In this document: piece by piece, positions 53,736 to 61,691 of the stretch
How positions within the stretch are numbered: the first letter of the stretch is position 1
Layout: every line of letters begins with the position of its first letter
Source: Gammaproteobacteria bacterium
Lineage (GTDB): Bacteria; Pseudomonadota; Gammaproteobacteria; Xanthomonadales; Wenzhouxiangellaceae
Direction of reading: 5' to 3'
Length of the DNA: 64,000 nucleotides
NCBI GenBank assembly: GCA_003565625.1
Contig: PXBD01000016.1
Span: 31,954-95,953 of the forward strand
The notes under the pieces: model-generated
Told to the model about the DNA's origin: nothing
The model's database searches: none
Seen by the model: the letters and a program-made list of their open reading frames with translations, nothing else
Translations under genes and position numbers: made by a program

Positions 53736-55254
53736 CGAACAGCGGCTGACCGGTCATCGCCGCCGGCCGGTCGAGGTCGAGCAGGGCCAGGATGGTCGGG
53801 GCAATGTCGCGCAGACTGCCGTTGTCAATTGACGCAGGCGGCCGCGGACCGCAGTACACCAGCGGCACCTGGTTGAGGGTGTGGGCGGTGTGCGGCTGGC
53901 GGGTGTCCGGATCCAGCATCTGTTCCACGTTGCCGTGATCGGCCGTGACCAGCATTTCTCCGCCGGCTTCCTCGACCGCCGCGCGGGCGTTGCCCAGCAG
54001 CTCATCGACCCGCTCAACCGCCTCCACGGCAGCGTCAAAGCGGCCGGTATGCCCGACCATATCCGGGTTGGCCACGTTGCAGACGATCAGCTGATGGCGT
54101 CCGCTGCGGATTTCGCTGATCAGGCGTTCCTCCAGCTCTGGTGCGCTCATTTGCGGCTGCAGGTCGTAGGTGGCTACCTTCGGTGAAGGAATCAGAACGC
54201 GCTCTTCATCGGCAAAAACCTGTTCCTCGCCGCCGTTGAAAAAGTAGGTCACGTGGGCGTACTTTTCGGTTTCTGCAATCCGCAGCTGGCGCAAGCCGGC
54301 CCGGGAGACCACTTCGCCGAGCAATTCCGGCATGGTGGCGGGAGGGAATGCCACCTGACAGGGCAGGTCTTCCTGGTAGGCGGTCATGGTGACCATGGTG
54401 GCCAGGCTGGGCCGGCGCGCCGGGAACTCGGCAAAATCCTCGGCGCAAAAAGCGCGCGTCAGCTGGCGGGCGCGGTCGGCGCGGAAATTGAAGAACACGA
54501 CGACATCGCCATCGCGGATCGGTGCGCCCGAGCCAATCAGGCTGGGCTGGACAAACTCATCGTCTTCGTCGCGAGCATAGGCGTCGGCCAACGCGGCCGT
54601 GGCGCTGTCGGCCTGGAACGGTGCCTGGCCTTCCACCATCATCTGCCAGGCTCGTTCGGTTCGGTCCCAGCGCTGGTCGCGGTCCATCGCGTAATAGCGC
54701 CCGCAGATATCGGCAATGCAGGCACCGTCGATGCGTTCTACGGCTTGCTCGAGCCGGCGCAGGGAGGCCTCGGCACTGCGCGGTGGCGTGTCACGGCCGT
54801 CCAGGAAAGCGTGAACGGCAATCCGGCCGCTGGTCTTTTCGGCACAAAGGTCGAGCAGGGCCATCAGGTGATTCTCATGGCTATGGACCCCGCCGGGCGA
54901 CACCAGCCCCATGAGATGGACCGTGCCGCCGGTCTCGCGGGCCTGCGCCAACGCGGATCCAAAGGCCTCATTGGCGATGAACTCGCCGTCCTCGATGGCC
55001 TTGTTGATGCGCGTGAGTTCCTGGTAGACGATGCGGCCGGCGCCAATATTCATGTGCCCGACCTCGGAATTGCCCATTTGCCCGTCCGGCAAGCCAACGT
55101 GTTCACCGCAGGTGTCGAGAAAACCATGCGGACATTCCTGCCACAGACGGTCCCAGTTCGGCGTGTGCGCGGTGGAGATGGCGTTGTCGGGGGCCGCCTC
55201 GCGATGGCCCCAGCCGTCGAGAATCAGCAGCAGCAGCGGCGCAGGTCGATTCAT
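53722..55254 (-). CDS. gpmI: 2,3-bisphosphoglycerate-independent phosphoglycerate mutase
   Basis: This glycolytic enzyme interconverts 3- and 2-phosphoglycerate through a phospho-serine and two metal ions. The catalytic Ser is residue 63 in LPDGQMGNSEVGHMNIGAG; metal ligands appear in LLILDGWG (Asp 13) and VTADHGNVEQMLDP. The ATG used gives 510 residues and the family N-terminus (NRPAPLLLLILDGWG); a longer reading frame upstream runs across the divergent yibN region and was rejected. Confidence 0.98.
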   Translation of the reverse strand: MNRPAPLLLLILDGWGHREAAPDNAISTAHTPNWDRLWQECPHGFLDTCGEHVGLPDGQMGNSEVGHMNIGAGRIVYQELTRINKAIEDGEFIANEAFGSALAQARETGGTVHLMGLVSPGGVHSHENHLMALLDLCAEKTSGRIAVHAFLDGRDTPPRSAEASLRRLEQAVERIDGACIADICGRYYAMDRDQRWDRTERAWQMMVEGQAPFQADSATAALADAYARDEDDEFVQPSLIGSGAPIRDGDVVVFFNFRADRARQLTRAFCAEDFAEFPARRPSLATMVTMTAYQEDLPCQVAFPPATMPELLGEVVSRAGLRQLRIAETEKYAHVTYFFNGGEEQVFADEERVLIPSPKVATYDLQPQMSAPELEERLISEIRSGRHQLIVCNVANPDMVGHTGRFDAAVEAVERVDELLGNARAAVEEAGGEMLVTADHGNVEQMLDPDTRQPHTAHTLNQVPLVYCGPRPPASIDNGSLRDIAPTILALLDLDRPAAMTGQPLFDVAA

Positions 55255-55312
55255 GCCATTCACCATTTCCGTGGGAGTGGGCTGGATTATTTCATATCTT
55301 GACCGCCGGATG

Positions 55313-55342
55313 CTGACAAGCAGGGCCGGAATGGTCGATAAT
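55313..55342 (+). promoter_or_regulatory. Putative yibN promoter
   Basis: CTGACA (five of six consensus bases) and GATAAT are 18 bases apart. Transcription would begin near base 55349, about 23 bases before the yibN ATG. This is the best-looking sigma-70-type promoter in the window. Confidence 0.55.
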
Positions 55343-55371
55343 GGGCGGCTTTGACCTCTGTTGAACACGGC

Positions 55372-55875
55372 ATGGATCGATTGATCGAATTCATCGGCAA
55401 CAATCTTCTGCTCAGCGGCCTTTTCGTGGCCATTCTGATTGCGTGGCTGGCCTGGGAGGTCGCGCGCCTGGGGCGCAAGTGGAAAGAGGTCGGTACGCTG
55501 GAGGCCGTGCGCCTGATCAACCGCGAAGACCCGCTGGTGATCGATGTATCCAACAGCACCGATTTTGCCAAGGCCCACATCAACGGCGCGCTGCACATGC
55601 CGCCGTCGCGGATCGAGGCCGGCAATCAGCAGTTGCTCAAGCAAAAGGGGCGCCCGGTGCTGGTCTATTGCCAGCGTGGCCAGGTCTCCCCGCAGATGGC
55701 CAACCGGTTGGTCAAGCTCGGTTTTGAACAAGTTCATTCCCTGTCCGGCGGTCTGACCCAGTGGCTGAGTGATAATCAGCCGGTCAGCCGGCACAAGGAC
55801 AAGGGCGGCAAGAAATCCAAGCCGTCCGGCAAACAGCGCGGCAAGAAAGCGCAGGCACAGAACGAGGAATCCTGA
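55372..55875 (+). CDS. yibN: Membrane-anchored rhodanese-domain protein YibN
   Basis: The 167-residue protein has one N-terminal membrane helix (residues 11-30) and a cytoplasmic rhodanese domain with the active-site Cys 100 in VLVYCQRGQVSPQM. The C-terminal 40 residues are Lys/Gly/Ser-rich (KDKGGKKSKPSGKQRGKKAQ). YibN contacts the Sec/YidC machinery in E. coli, in keeping with secB next door. In E. coli grxC lies between yibN and secB; it is absent here. Confidence 0.92.
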   Translation: MDRLIEFIGNNLLLSGLFVAILIAWLAWEVARLGRKWKEVGTLEAVRLINREDPLVIDVSNSTDFAKAHINGALHMPPSRIEAGNQQLLKQKGRPVLVYCQRGQVSPQMANRLVKLGFEQVHSLSGGLTQWLSDNQPVSRHKDKGGKKSKPSGKQRGKKAQAQNEES

Positions 55876-55941
55876 CGCCAGCGCGGCTCGCGCTTGGTTT
55901 AATTACTTTCGCAATTCCACATTCAATACTTAAGGATCGAC

Positions 55942-56469
55942 ATGGCAGAAGAAACCCCCGACAACGCCGCCGCCGGTGCCCAGGCAGGCGCCACCGAAAA
56001 CAGCGGCATGCAGATGGTCATGCAGCATATCTACCTCAAGGATGCCTCCTTCGAGGCGAAATCACCGCAGGAACTCGATCAGTCGGGCGGCCAGCCGGAC
56101 ATCAACCTCAATCTGGCCCAGCGCACGGCCAAGGTTGGTGACGACCGCTGGGAAGTCATTCTGACCGTCACGGTCACGGCCAGGCAGGGCGAGGCCACCG
56201 CTTTTGTGTGCGAAGTCCAGTACGGCGGCATCTTCCAGTTTGCCAACGTTACCGAGGAGCAGATGCCGTACGTAATCAACGTCCTGTGCCCCAACGTCCT
56301 GTTTCCTTATAACCGCTCTCAGATCGGCACCCTGATCACTGCTGGTGGCTTTTACCTGCCGCCGCTGCAGCCGATCAACTTCGAGGCGGTATTCCGTCAG
56401 CGCCTGGCCGAGTCTCAGCAACAGCAGCAGGCCGAACCGGCGGCAGAAGACAAGCCAAGCGTCAACTGA
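55942..56469 (+). CDS. secB: Protein-export chaperone SecB
   Basis: SecB holds preproteins unfolded and passes them to SecA. The 175-residue protein shows the family core: IYLKDASFEAKSPQEL, VCEVQYGGIFQFANVTEEQM, and NVLCPNVLFPYNRSQIGTLI followed by GGFYLPPLQPINFEAVF. A ribosome site (aagga) precedes the ATG. The preceding 66-base gap is AT-rich and may carry a promoter, but no convincing hexamer pair is seen. gpsA follows after eight bases. Confidence 0.98.
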   Translation: MAEETPDNAAAGAQAGATENSGMQMVMQHIYLKDASFEAKSPQELDQSGGQPDINLNLAQRTAKVGDDRWEVILTVTVTARQGEATAFVCEVQYGGIFQFANVTEEQMPYVINVLCPNVLFPYNRSQIGTLITAGGFYLPPLQPINFEAVFRQRLAESQQQQQAEPAAEDKPSVN

Positions 56470-56477
56470 GTCGCATC

Positions 56478-57479
56478 GTGAGCCGACGCATTGGCGTTCT
56501 CGGGGCCGGTTCCTGGGGAACCGCGCTCGGCATGCACCTGGCGCGGCGTGGCCACTCGGCCTGCTTGTGGGACATCAGCAGCGAGCATGTCGAGGCCTTG
56601 CGCCGCGACGCCAGCAACGAGCGTTATCTGCCGGGCATTGTCTTTCCGCCGGGGCTGGCGGCGCACTCCGACCTGGAGTGGGTTTGCTCTCACAGCGATC
56701 ATCTCCTGCTGGTGACCCCGTCGCACGCCTTTGTCGAAACCCTGGCAAAGGTCCGGCCCTGGTTAACGGCGCAGTCCGGCTTGGCCTGGGCAACCAAGGG
56801 TTTCGAGCCCGGCAGCGCGCGCCTGTTGCACGAAGTCGCCGAAGAAGCACTCGGCGCCGAAATCCCGCTTGCGCTGATCACCGGCCCATCGTTTGCGCGC
56901 GAGGTGGCCGAAGGCCTGCCGACCGCGGTCACGGTAGCCGCCTCCACCCCCCAATTCGGCGCCGCATGGGCCGAATGGCTGCACGGCGATAATTTCCGTG
57001 CCTACTACACCGCCGATCTGCCTGGGGCAGAGCTGGGCGGGGCCCTGAAAAACGTGCTCGCCGTGGCCTGCGGCATCGCCGACGGTCTCGGCCTGGGCGG
57101 CAATACGCGGGCCGCCCTGATCACCCGTGGTCTGGCCGAAATGATGCGCCTGGGGCGCGCGCTGGGCGCCAGCCCCATGACTTTGACCGGCCTGGCCGGC
57201 GTCGGCGACCTGGTTCTGACCTGCACCGGTGATCTGTCCCGCAATCGCCGTCTTGGCCTGGCCCTGGCCGAGGGCAAGTCACTGGATCAGGCGGTGGCCG
57301 AAATCGGGCAGGTGGTCGAGGCGGTGCGGACCACCGAAGAGGCCATGCGCCTGGCGGCCCGCTACCAGGTCGAGATGCCGATTACCGAGCAGGTTCACGG
57401 CATCCTGTTCGAGGGCTGGAGCGCGCGCAAGGGTGTGCAAATGCTCATGCAGCGCGAGCTCAAGCCGGAGACCCATTAG
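56478..57479 (+). CDS. gpsA: Glycerol-3-phosphate dehydrogenase [NAD(P)+]
   Basis: GpsA reduces dihydroxyacetone phosphate to glycerol-3-phosphate for phospholipid synthesis. From a GTG start it has 333 residues. The nucleotide-binding motif GAGSWGTALGMHLARRGH is at the N-terminus; GPSFAREVAEGLPTAVTVA and the catalytic Lys region LGGALKNVLAVACG are intact. It ends four bases into the convergent trmL gene. Confidence 0.97.
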   Translation: MSRRIGVLGAGSWGTALGMHLARRGHSACLWDISSEHVEALRRDASNERYLPGIVFPPGLAAHSDLEWVCSHSDHLLLVTPSHAFVETLAKVRPWLTAQSGLAWATKGFEPGSARLLHEVAEEALGAEIPLALITGPSFAREVAEGLPTAVTVAASTPQFGAAWAEWLHGDNFRAYYTADLPGAELGGALKNVLAVACGIADGLGLGGNTRAALITRGLAEMMRLGRALGASPMTLTGLAGVGDLVLTCTGDLSRNRRLGLALAEGKSLDQAVAEIGQVVEAVRTTEEAMRLAARYQVEMPITEQVHGILFEGWSARKGVQMLMQRELKPETH

Positions 57480-57949
57480 CGGGCGCCGCCGGCACCGCTG
57501 AAACCGCACTGGCGCCAGGCCTCGTAGACCGCCACGGCGACCGCATTGGCCAGGTTGAGACTGCGCGCTCCCGCACGCTGCGGGATGAACAGACGCTGGC
57601 CTGCCGGAACCCTGGCCAGTTCTTCATCCGGCAAACCGGCGCTTTCACTGCCAAACAACAGCACGTCACCCGGTTGGAACGGCCATTGATCCAGTGGTCT
57701 GGTTCCGCGCGTGGTCAGCGCGACCCAACGGCGCGGCCCCAGTTCATCGCGGCAATCGTCGAGCGAGCGGTGACGTCGGTAGTCGGCGTGCTCGCGATAA
57801 TCCATGCCTGCGCGCCGCAAACTGCGCTCATCGAGCCGAAACCCCAGCGGCCCGATCAGGTGCAGGCGGGCCGGGGCATTGACGCACAGGCGCATGATGT
57901 TGCCGGTATTGGGCGGAATCTCCGGCCGAAACAAGACAATGTCGAACAT
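57476..57949 (-). CDS. trmL: tRNA (cytidine/uridine-2'-O)-methyltransferase TrmL
   Basis: TrmL methylates the 2'-O of nucleotide 34 in tRNA-Leu. This SPOUT enzyme of 157 residues has FRPEIPPNTGNIMRLC at the start, a middle LLFGSESAGLP motif and the C-terminal knot segment RSLNLANAVAVAVYEAWRQ. The start MFDIVLFRPE matches the E. coli length exactly; a longer frame begins with TTG and is not homologous. It is divergent from nrdJa and shares the 175-base intergenic region. Confidence 0.96.
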   Translation of the reverse strand: MFDIVLFRPEIPPNTGNIMRLCVNAPARLHLIGPLGFRLDERSLRRAGMDYREHADYRRHRSLDDCRDELGPRRWVALTTRGTRPLDQWPFQPGDVLLFGSESAGLPDEELARVPAGQRLFIPQRAGARSLNLANAVAVAVYEAWRQCGFSGAGGAR

Positions 57950-58015
57950 GAGCGGCTCCGGGTAAAAAACGGGCTTGATTTGGCCGGCAACAAAGCGTAA
58001 GGTACATGACCGCAT

Positions 58016-58061
58016 CACAAGATGTTGTGGCTTGCGTGCCCCCACGGCACAACGGGTTGTG
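58016..58061. promoter_or_regulatory. Pair of NrdR-box-like palindromes before nrdJa
   Basis: Two perfect inverted repeats, CACAAGATGTTGTG (58016-58029) and CACAACGGGTTGTG (58048-58061), lie 32 bases apart start to start, about three helical turns. NrdR boxes in known nrd promoters are palindromes of the acaCwAtATaTwGtgt type, usually in pairs 31-33 bases apart. The first copy matches 12 of those 16 positions, including the strongly conserved ones. Binding of NrdR-(d)ATP would repress the operon. nrdR itself is not in this window. Confidence 0.7.
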
Positions 58062-58084
58062 AACAAGTGCTTTGGCAACCTGTG

Positions 58085-58090
58085 TATAAG
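58085..58090 (+). promoter_or_regulatory. Putative -10 element of nrdJa
   Basis: TATAAG lies 24 bases after the second NrdR-like palindrome, 35 bases before the nrdJa ATG. The -35 region would start about base 58062, immediately next to the second palindrome, as expected for repression. A ribosome site AAGAGG is at 58112-58117. Confidence 0.4.
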
Positions 58091-58124
58091 TAATAACTAT
58101 CCGGACAAATCAAGAGGTTGTGGC

Positions 58125-60269
58125 ATGAGTGTTTCGGCAGAAGCGTTGACGGCGGCGTTCCCGGAAATTTCGTTCCAGGAAGCGTCGCTGGACATCTGGG
58201 ACAAGAAATATCGGCTGAAGTCCAAGTCGGGGGAAATTCTCGATACCGAGATTGACGATACCTATCGCCGTGTTGCCCAGGCCCTGTCCTCGGTGGAGGC
58301 AACCCCCGAGGCACGCGAGACCTGGTTTCGAGAGTTCCTGTGGGCCCTGCGGCGGGGCGCCATTCCGGCCGGGCGGATTACCTCCAACGCCGGCGCGCTG
58401 GATCACAAGCCTGCCACCTCCACGATTAACTGCACCGTATCGGGCACCATCGGGGATTCGATGCACGACATCCTCGGCAAGGTCCACGAAGCCGGTCTGA
58501 CCCTGAAGGCCGGCTGCGGCATCGGCTATGAATTCTCGACCCTGCGCCCGAAGGGTGCCTACGTATCAGGCGCGGGTGCGCATACCTCGGGGCCGCTGTC
58601 GTTCATGGACATCTACGACAAGATGTGTTTCACGGTCTCTTCAGCCGGCGGGCGGCGCGGAGCCCAGATGGCGACCTTTGATATTTCGCACCCGGATGTC
58701 ATGGATTTCATTCGGGCCAAGCGCGAAAACGGCGTGCTGCGTCAGTTCAACTGCTCGCTGTTGATTACCGACGACTTCATCCGTGCGGTGCGCGACGACG
58801 GCGACTGGCAACTGGTGTTTCCGGTGCTCGACAGCGAAGTCGGGGAACTTGATCTGAACGATCCCGAGCAGGTGATCTGGCGTGACTGGCCCACTTGTGC
58901 CGGGTATGTCAGCGATGAAGAGGGTCGAGTTGCCTGCCGGATTTATCGCACCGTGCCGGCACGGCGCCTCTGGAACCTGATCATGACCTCGACCTATGAC
59001 TATGCCGAACCGGGCTTTGTTCTGGTCGATCGGATCAACGAGCAGAACAACAACTGGTGGTGCGAAAACATTCGCGCAACCAACCCGTGCGGTGAGCAAC
59101 CGTTGCCGCCCTACGGGGCCTGCCTGCTGGGCTCGGTCAACCTGACCCGCTTTGTCGAGGACCCGTTCACCGAACAGGCCCGCTTCAACTGGGACGAGTA
59201 CCGGCGCACGGTCAAGATCTTCACCCGGTTGCTTGACAACGTGGTCGAGATCAATGGCCTGCCGCTCGGCGAGCAGCGGCGGGAAATCGAATACAAGCGC
59301 CGCCACGGCATGGGTTTTCTCGGCCTGGGATCCACCCTGACCATGTTGCGCATGCGCTATGGCCAGTCCGATTCCATGGAGTTTACCGAACAGGTTGCGC
59401 GCGAGATGGCCGTGGTCGGCTGGGAGACCGCGCTGGAACTGGCCGAAGAAAAAGGTCCGGCGCCGATCATGAACGACGACTTCGAGGTGACCGCGCAAAT
59501 GCTGCGCCAGCGGCCGGAGATGAAGCGCGACGGCTTCCAGGTTGGTGATCGTGTGCCGGGCCGCTTGCTCCATGCCCGCTACAGCCGCTACATGCAGAAG
59601 GTCGCTGAGGTTGCGCCCGATCTGGTCGAGCGCCTGGCCCAGACCGGGGCCCGCTTCACCCACCACACCTCGATTGCCCCGACCGGGACGATTTCGCTCT
59701 CCCTGGCCAACAATGCCTCCAACGGCATCGAGCCCAGCTTTGCCCATCACTACAATCGGAATGTGATTCGCGAAGGGCGCAAGAGCAAGGAAAAGGTCAG
59801 CGTCTTCTCTTATGAACTGCTGGCCTACCGGTCGCTGGTCAACCCCTCGGCCATGCCGTATTCCGAAAACCCGGATGAGCAGCTGCCGGACTATTTCCTG
59901 ACCGCAGAAACCATCACCCCGCGCGAACATGTCTCCATTCAGGCCGCGGCGCAGAAGTGGATCGACTCGTCGATCTCCAAGACGGCCAATGTCCCGACCG
60001 ACTACCCGTACGAGGATTTCAAAGACATTTACCTGTTTGCCTGGGAGCAGGGCCTGAAAGGCTGCACCACCTTCCGCTTCAATCCGGAAGCCTTCCAGGG
60101 CGTGCTGGTCACCGACAAGGATCTTGAGTCCACGACCTACTCATTCGAGCTGGAGGATGGTTCGACGGTTGAGCTCAAAGGCCATGAAGAAGTGGAGTAC
60201 GACGGCGAAGTCCACACCGCGGCCAATCTCTTCGATGCCCTCAAGGAAGGGTATTACGGCAAATTCTAA
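58125..60269 (+). CDS. nrdJa: Class II (B12-dependent) ribonucleotide reductase, large part NrdJa
   Basis: This enzyme reduces ribonucleotides to deoxyribonucleotides with adenosylcobalamin and needs no oxygen. The 714-residue protein carries the catalytic core: STINCTVSGTIGDS (one of the active-site cysteines), ATNPCGEQPLPPYGACLLGS (radical Cys and Glu), and PTGTISLSLANNASNGIEPS. The protein ends with FDALKEGYYGKF, and the C-terminal zinc/redox domain is encoded by the next gene, as in the Pseudomonas nrdJa/nrdJb pair. The ATG has a good ribosome site. Transcription is likely under NrdR control. Confidence 0.95.
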   Translation: MSVSAEALTAAFPEISFQEASLDIWDKKYRLKSKSGEILDTEIDDTYRRVAQALSSVEATPEARETWFREFLWALRRGAIPAGRITSNAGALDHKPATSTINCTVSGTIGDSMHDILGKVHEAGLTLKAGCGIGYEFSTLRPKGAYVSGAGAHTSGPLSFMDIYDKMCFTVSSAGGRRGAQMATFDISHPDVMDFIRAKRENGVLRQFNCSLLITDDFIRAVRDDGDWQLVFPVLDSEVGELDLNDPEQVIWRDWPTCAGYVSDEEGRVACRIYRTVPARRLWNLIMTSTYDYAEPGFVLVDRINEQNNNWWCENIRATNPCGEQPLPPYGACLLGSVNLTRFVEDPFTEQARFNWDEYRRTVKIFTRLLDNVVEINGLPLGEQRREIEYKRRHGMGFLGLGSTLTMLRMRYGQSDSMEFTEQVAREMAVVGWETALELAEEKGPAPIMNDDFEVTAQMLRQRPEMKRDGFQVGDRVPGRLLHARYSRYMQKVAEVAPDLVERLAQTGARFTHHTSIAPTGTISLSLANNASNGIEPSFAHHYNRNVIREGRKSKEKVSVFSYELLAYRSLVNPSAMPYSENPDEQLPDYFLTAETITPREHVSIQAAAQKWIDSSISKTANVPTDYPYEDFKDIYLFAWEQGLKGCTTFRFNPEAFQGVLVTDKDLESTTYSFELEDGSTVELKGHEEVEYDGEVHTAANLFDALKEGYYGKF

Positions 60270-60288
60270 AGGCGGCGAGAACACCATC

Positions 60289-61035
60289 ATGACGGTAAGA
60301 ATTGACAAGAAAATCGTTGGTTATCAAGTGGGCGGAAATGAAAGCCAGAAACAGGATCAAGCTTCTGAGGCAGCCGCTCCGCGCAAGGCCGAAATCATCC
60401 GGATGCATGAAAAGCTCGAGCGTCCGGAAGGCATGGAGTGCCTGGAAGGTGCTACCTACAAGATTCGCACCCCGCTCGATGACCACGCGCTGTACGTGAC
60501 GATCAACGATATCGTGCTCAACGCGGGCACCGAACACGAGCAGCGCCGGCCGTTCGAGATCTTCATCAACTCCAAGAACATGGACCACTTCCAGTGGATC
60601 GTGGCGCTGACCCGGGTGATGTCGGCGGTGTTCCGCAAGGGCGGGGATGTCACCTTCCTGTCGGAGGAGTTGCAGGCAGTTTTCGACCCGAAAGGCGGCT
60701 ACTTCAAGCCTGGGGGTCGTTTCGTGCCCTCAATCGTGGCCGACATCGGGGCCGTTGTCGAGCACCACCTCAAGCGCATTGGCATGATCGAGCCGGATGA
60801 GCTCAGCGAGCAGCAGCAGCTGATACTGGAGCAGAAACGCGCCGAATACGAGGCCATGGAGCAGCAGGACTCAGGACAGACAGCAGAAAAAAAAACCCTG
60901 ACTGACGCGAACAGCGCGGACGAGGCCTCTTATCCGGCCACGGCCAGCGTCTGCTTCAAGTGCAACACCAAGGCCATGGTGCTGCTCGACGGCTGCCAGA
61001 CCTGCCTGGCCTGCGGCTATTCAAAATGCGGTTAA
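60289..61035 (+). CDS. nrdJb: Class II ribonucleotide reductase, C-terminal part NrdJb
   Basis: The 248-residue protein continues the class II reductase: TSCPD-type region (IFINSKNMDHFQWIVALTRV) and a C-terminal cysteine-rich segment (CFKCNTKAMVLLDG, then CQTCLACGYSKCG) whose terminal cysteines should rereduce the active-site disulfide in NrdJa. It begins 19 bases after nrdJa. A run of nine A (60887-60895) lies just before the cysteine domain. One base more or less would bring a stop within a few codons, so the tract might produce a shorter protein by slippage. Confidence 0.92.
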   Translation: MTVRIDKKIVGYQVGGNESQKQDQASEAAAPRKAEIIRMHEKLERPEGMECLEGATYKIRTPLDDHALYVTINDIVLNAGTEHEQRRPFEIFINSKNMDHFQWIVALTRVMSAVFRKGGDVTFLSEELQAVFDPKGGYFKPGGRFVPSIVADIGAVVEHHLKRIGMIEPDELSEQQQLILEQKRAEYEAMEQQDSGQTAEKKTLTDANSADEASYPATASVCFKCNTKAMVLLDGCQTCLACGYSKCG

Positions 61036-61055
61036 CGCTGTAAGACCGGGTTGCG

Positions 61056-61538
61056 CTAGTCGCGGAAGTTCTTGAACTGCAGGGGCAGGGCCAGTTCGGC
61101 ATCCTTGAGCAGCTGAATGGCCGCCTGCAGTTCGTCGCGCTTCTTGCCGGTGACCCGCACCTGGTCGCCCTGAATACTGGCCTGTACCTTGAGCTTGGCG
61201 GCCTTGATGCGCTTGACGATATCGCGTGCGTGGTCCTGGTTGATACCCTCCTGCACGTGCAGCCGACGCAGCGCAGTCTTGACCTGAATTTCGGGATCCT
61301 GCGGGTCGATCGCGTTCAGGTCGATCCCGCGCCGACTGAGCTTGGCGTACAGCACATCCAGCATCTGCTCGAGCTGGAACTCGGACTGGGTGCGAAGAGT
61401 AATCACCAGCTCATTGATTTCGAAAGAAGAATCGGTTCCCTTGAAGTCGAATCGGGTGCCGACTTCGCGGTTGGCCTGATCGACCGCGTTGGATAGTTCG
61501 TGGTGGTCGATCTCAGATACGATATCGAAACTGGGCAT
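61056..61538 (-). CDS. yajQ: YajQ-family nucleotide-binding protein
   Basis: YajQ proteins bind nucleotides; in Xanthomonas the homologue binds c-di-GMP and acts as a transcription co-regulator. The 160-residue product shows PSFDIVSEIDHHELSNAVDQ, RFDFKGTDSSFEI, KVQASIQGDQVRVTGKKRDEL and the C-terminal LPLQFKNFRD. A strong ribosome site (AAGGAG) lies eight bases ahead. It converges on nrdJb and is divergent from the S9 peptidase gene. Confidence 0.95.
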   Translation of the reverse strand: MPSFDIVSEIDHHELSNAVDQANREVGTRFDFKGTDSSFEINELVITLRTQSEFQLEQMLDVLYAKLSRRGIDLNAIDPQDPEIQVKTALRRLHVQEGINQDHARDIVKRIKAAKLKVQASIQGDQVRVTGKKRDELQAAIQLLKDAELALPLQFKNFRD

Positions 61539-61571
61539 GGTCCGGGCTCCTTGGAGAATCAGGTAATCAAT

Positions 61572-61594
61572 GCCTGCATTGTAGTCGGGCAGGC
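61572..61594 (-). promoter_or_regulatory. yajQ -10 element inside a palindrome
   Basis: On the reverse strand a TACAAT (61578-61583) lies between inverted arms GCCTGC and GCAGGC separated by 11 bases. A site that covers the -10 element would be a natural operator; transcription would start near base 61571. No regulator is identified. Confidence 0.45.
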
Positions 61595-61613
61595 GTTTGT
61601 TTCAGCAACTGCT

Positions 61614-61643
61614 TTGGACAGGGCAGGGTGCTATTCGTATACT
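61614..61643 (+). promoter_or_regulatory. Putative promoter of the S9 peptidase gene
   Basis: TTGGAC and TATACT are 18 bases apart. Transcription would begin near base 61650 and leave a 42-base leader with the ribosome site AGGAGA at 61677-61682. Confidence 0.5.
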
Positions 61644-61691
61644 GGCGCGCGACCCACTCATGCAACCCACTCACGCAGGAGAAACCTTTTG

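Noticed and set aside
55255..55794. N-terminal extension of gpmI by 180 codons
   Set aside because: It runs across yibN and its promoter region, and the internal ATG gives the exact family length.
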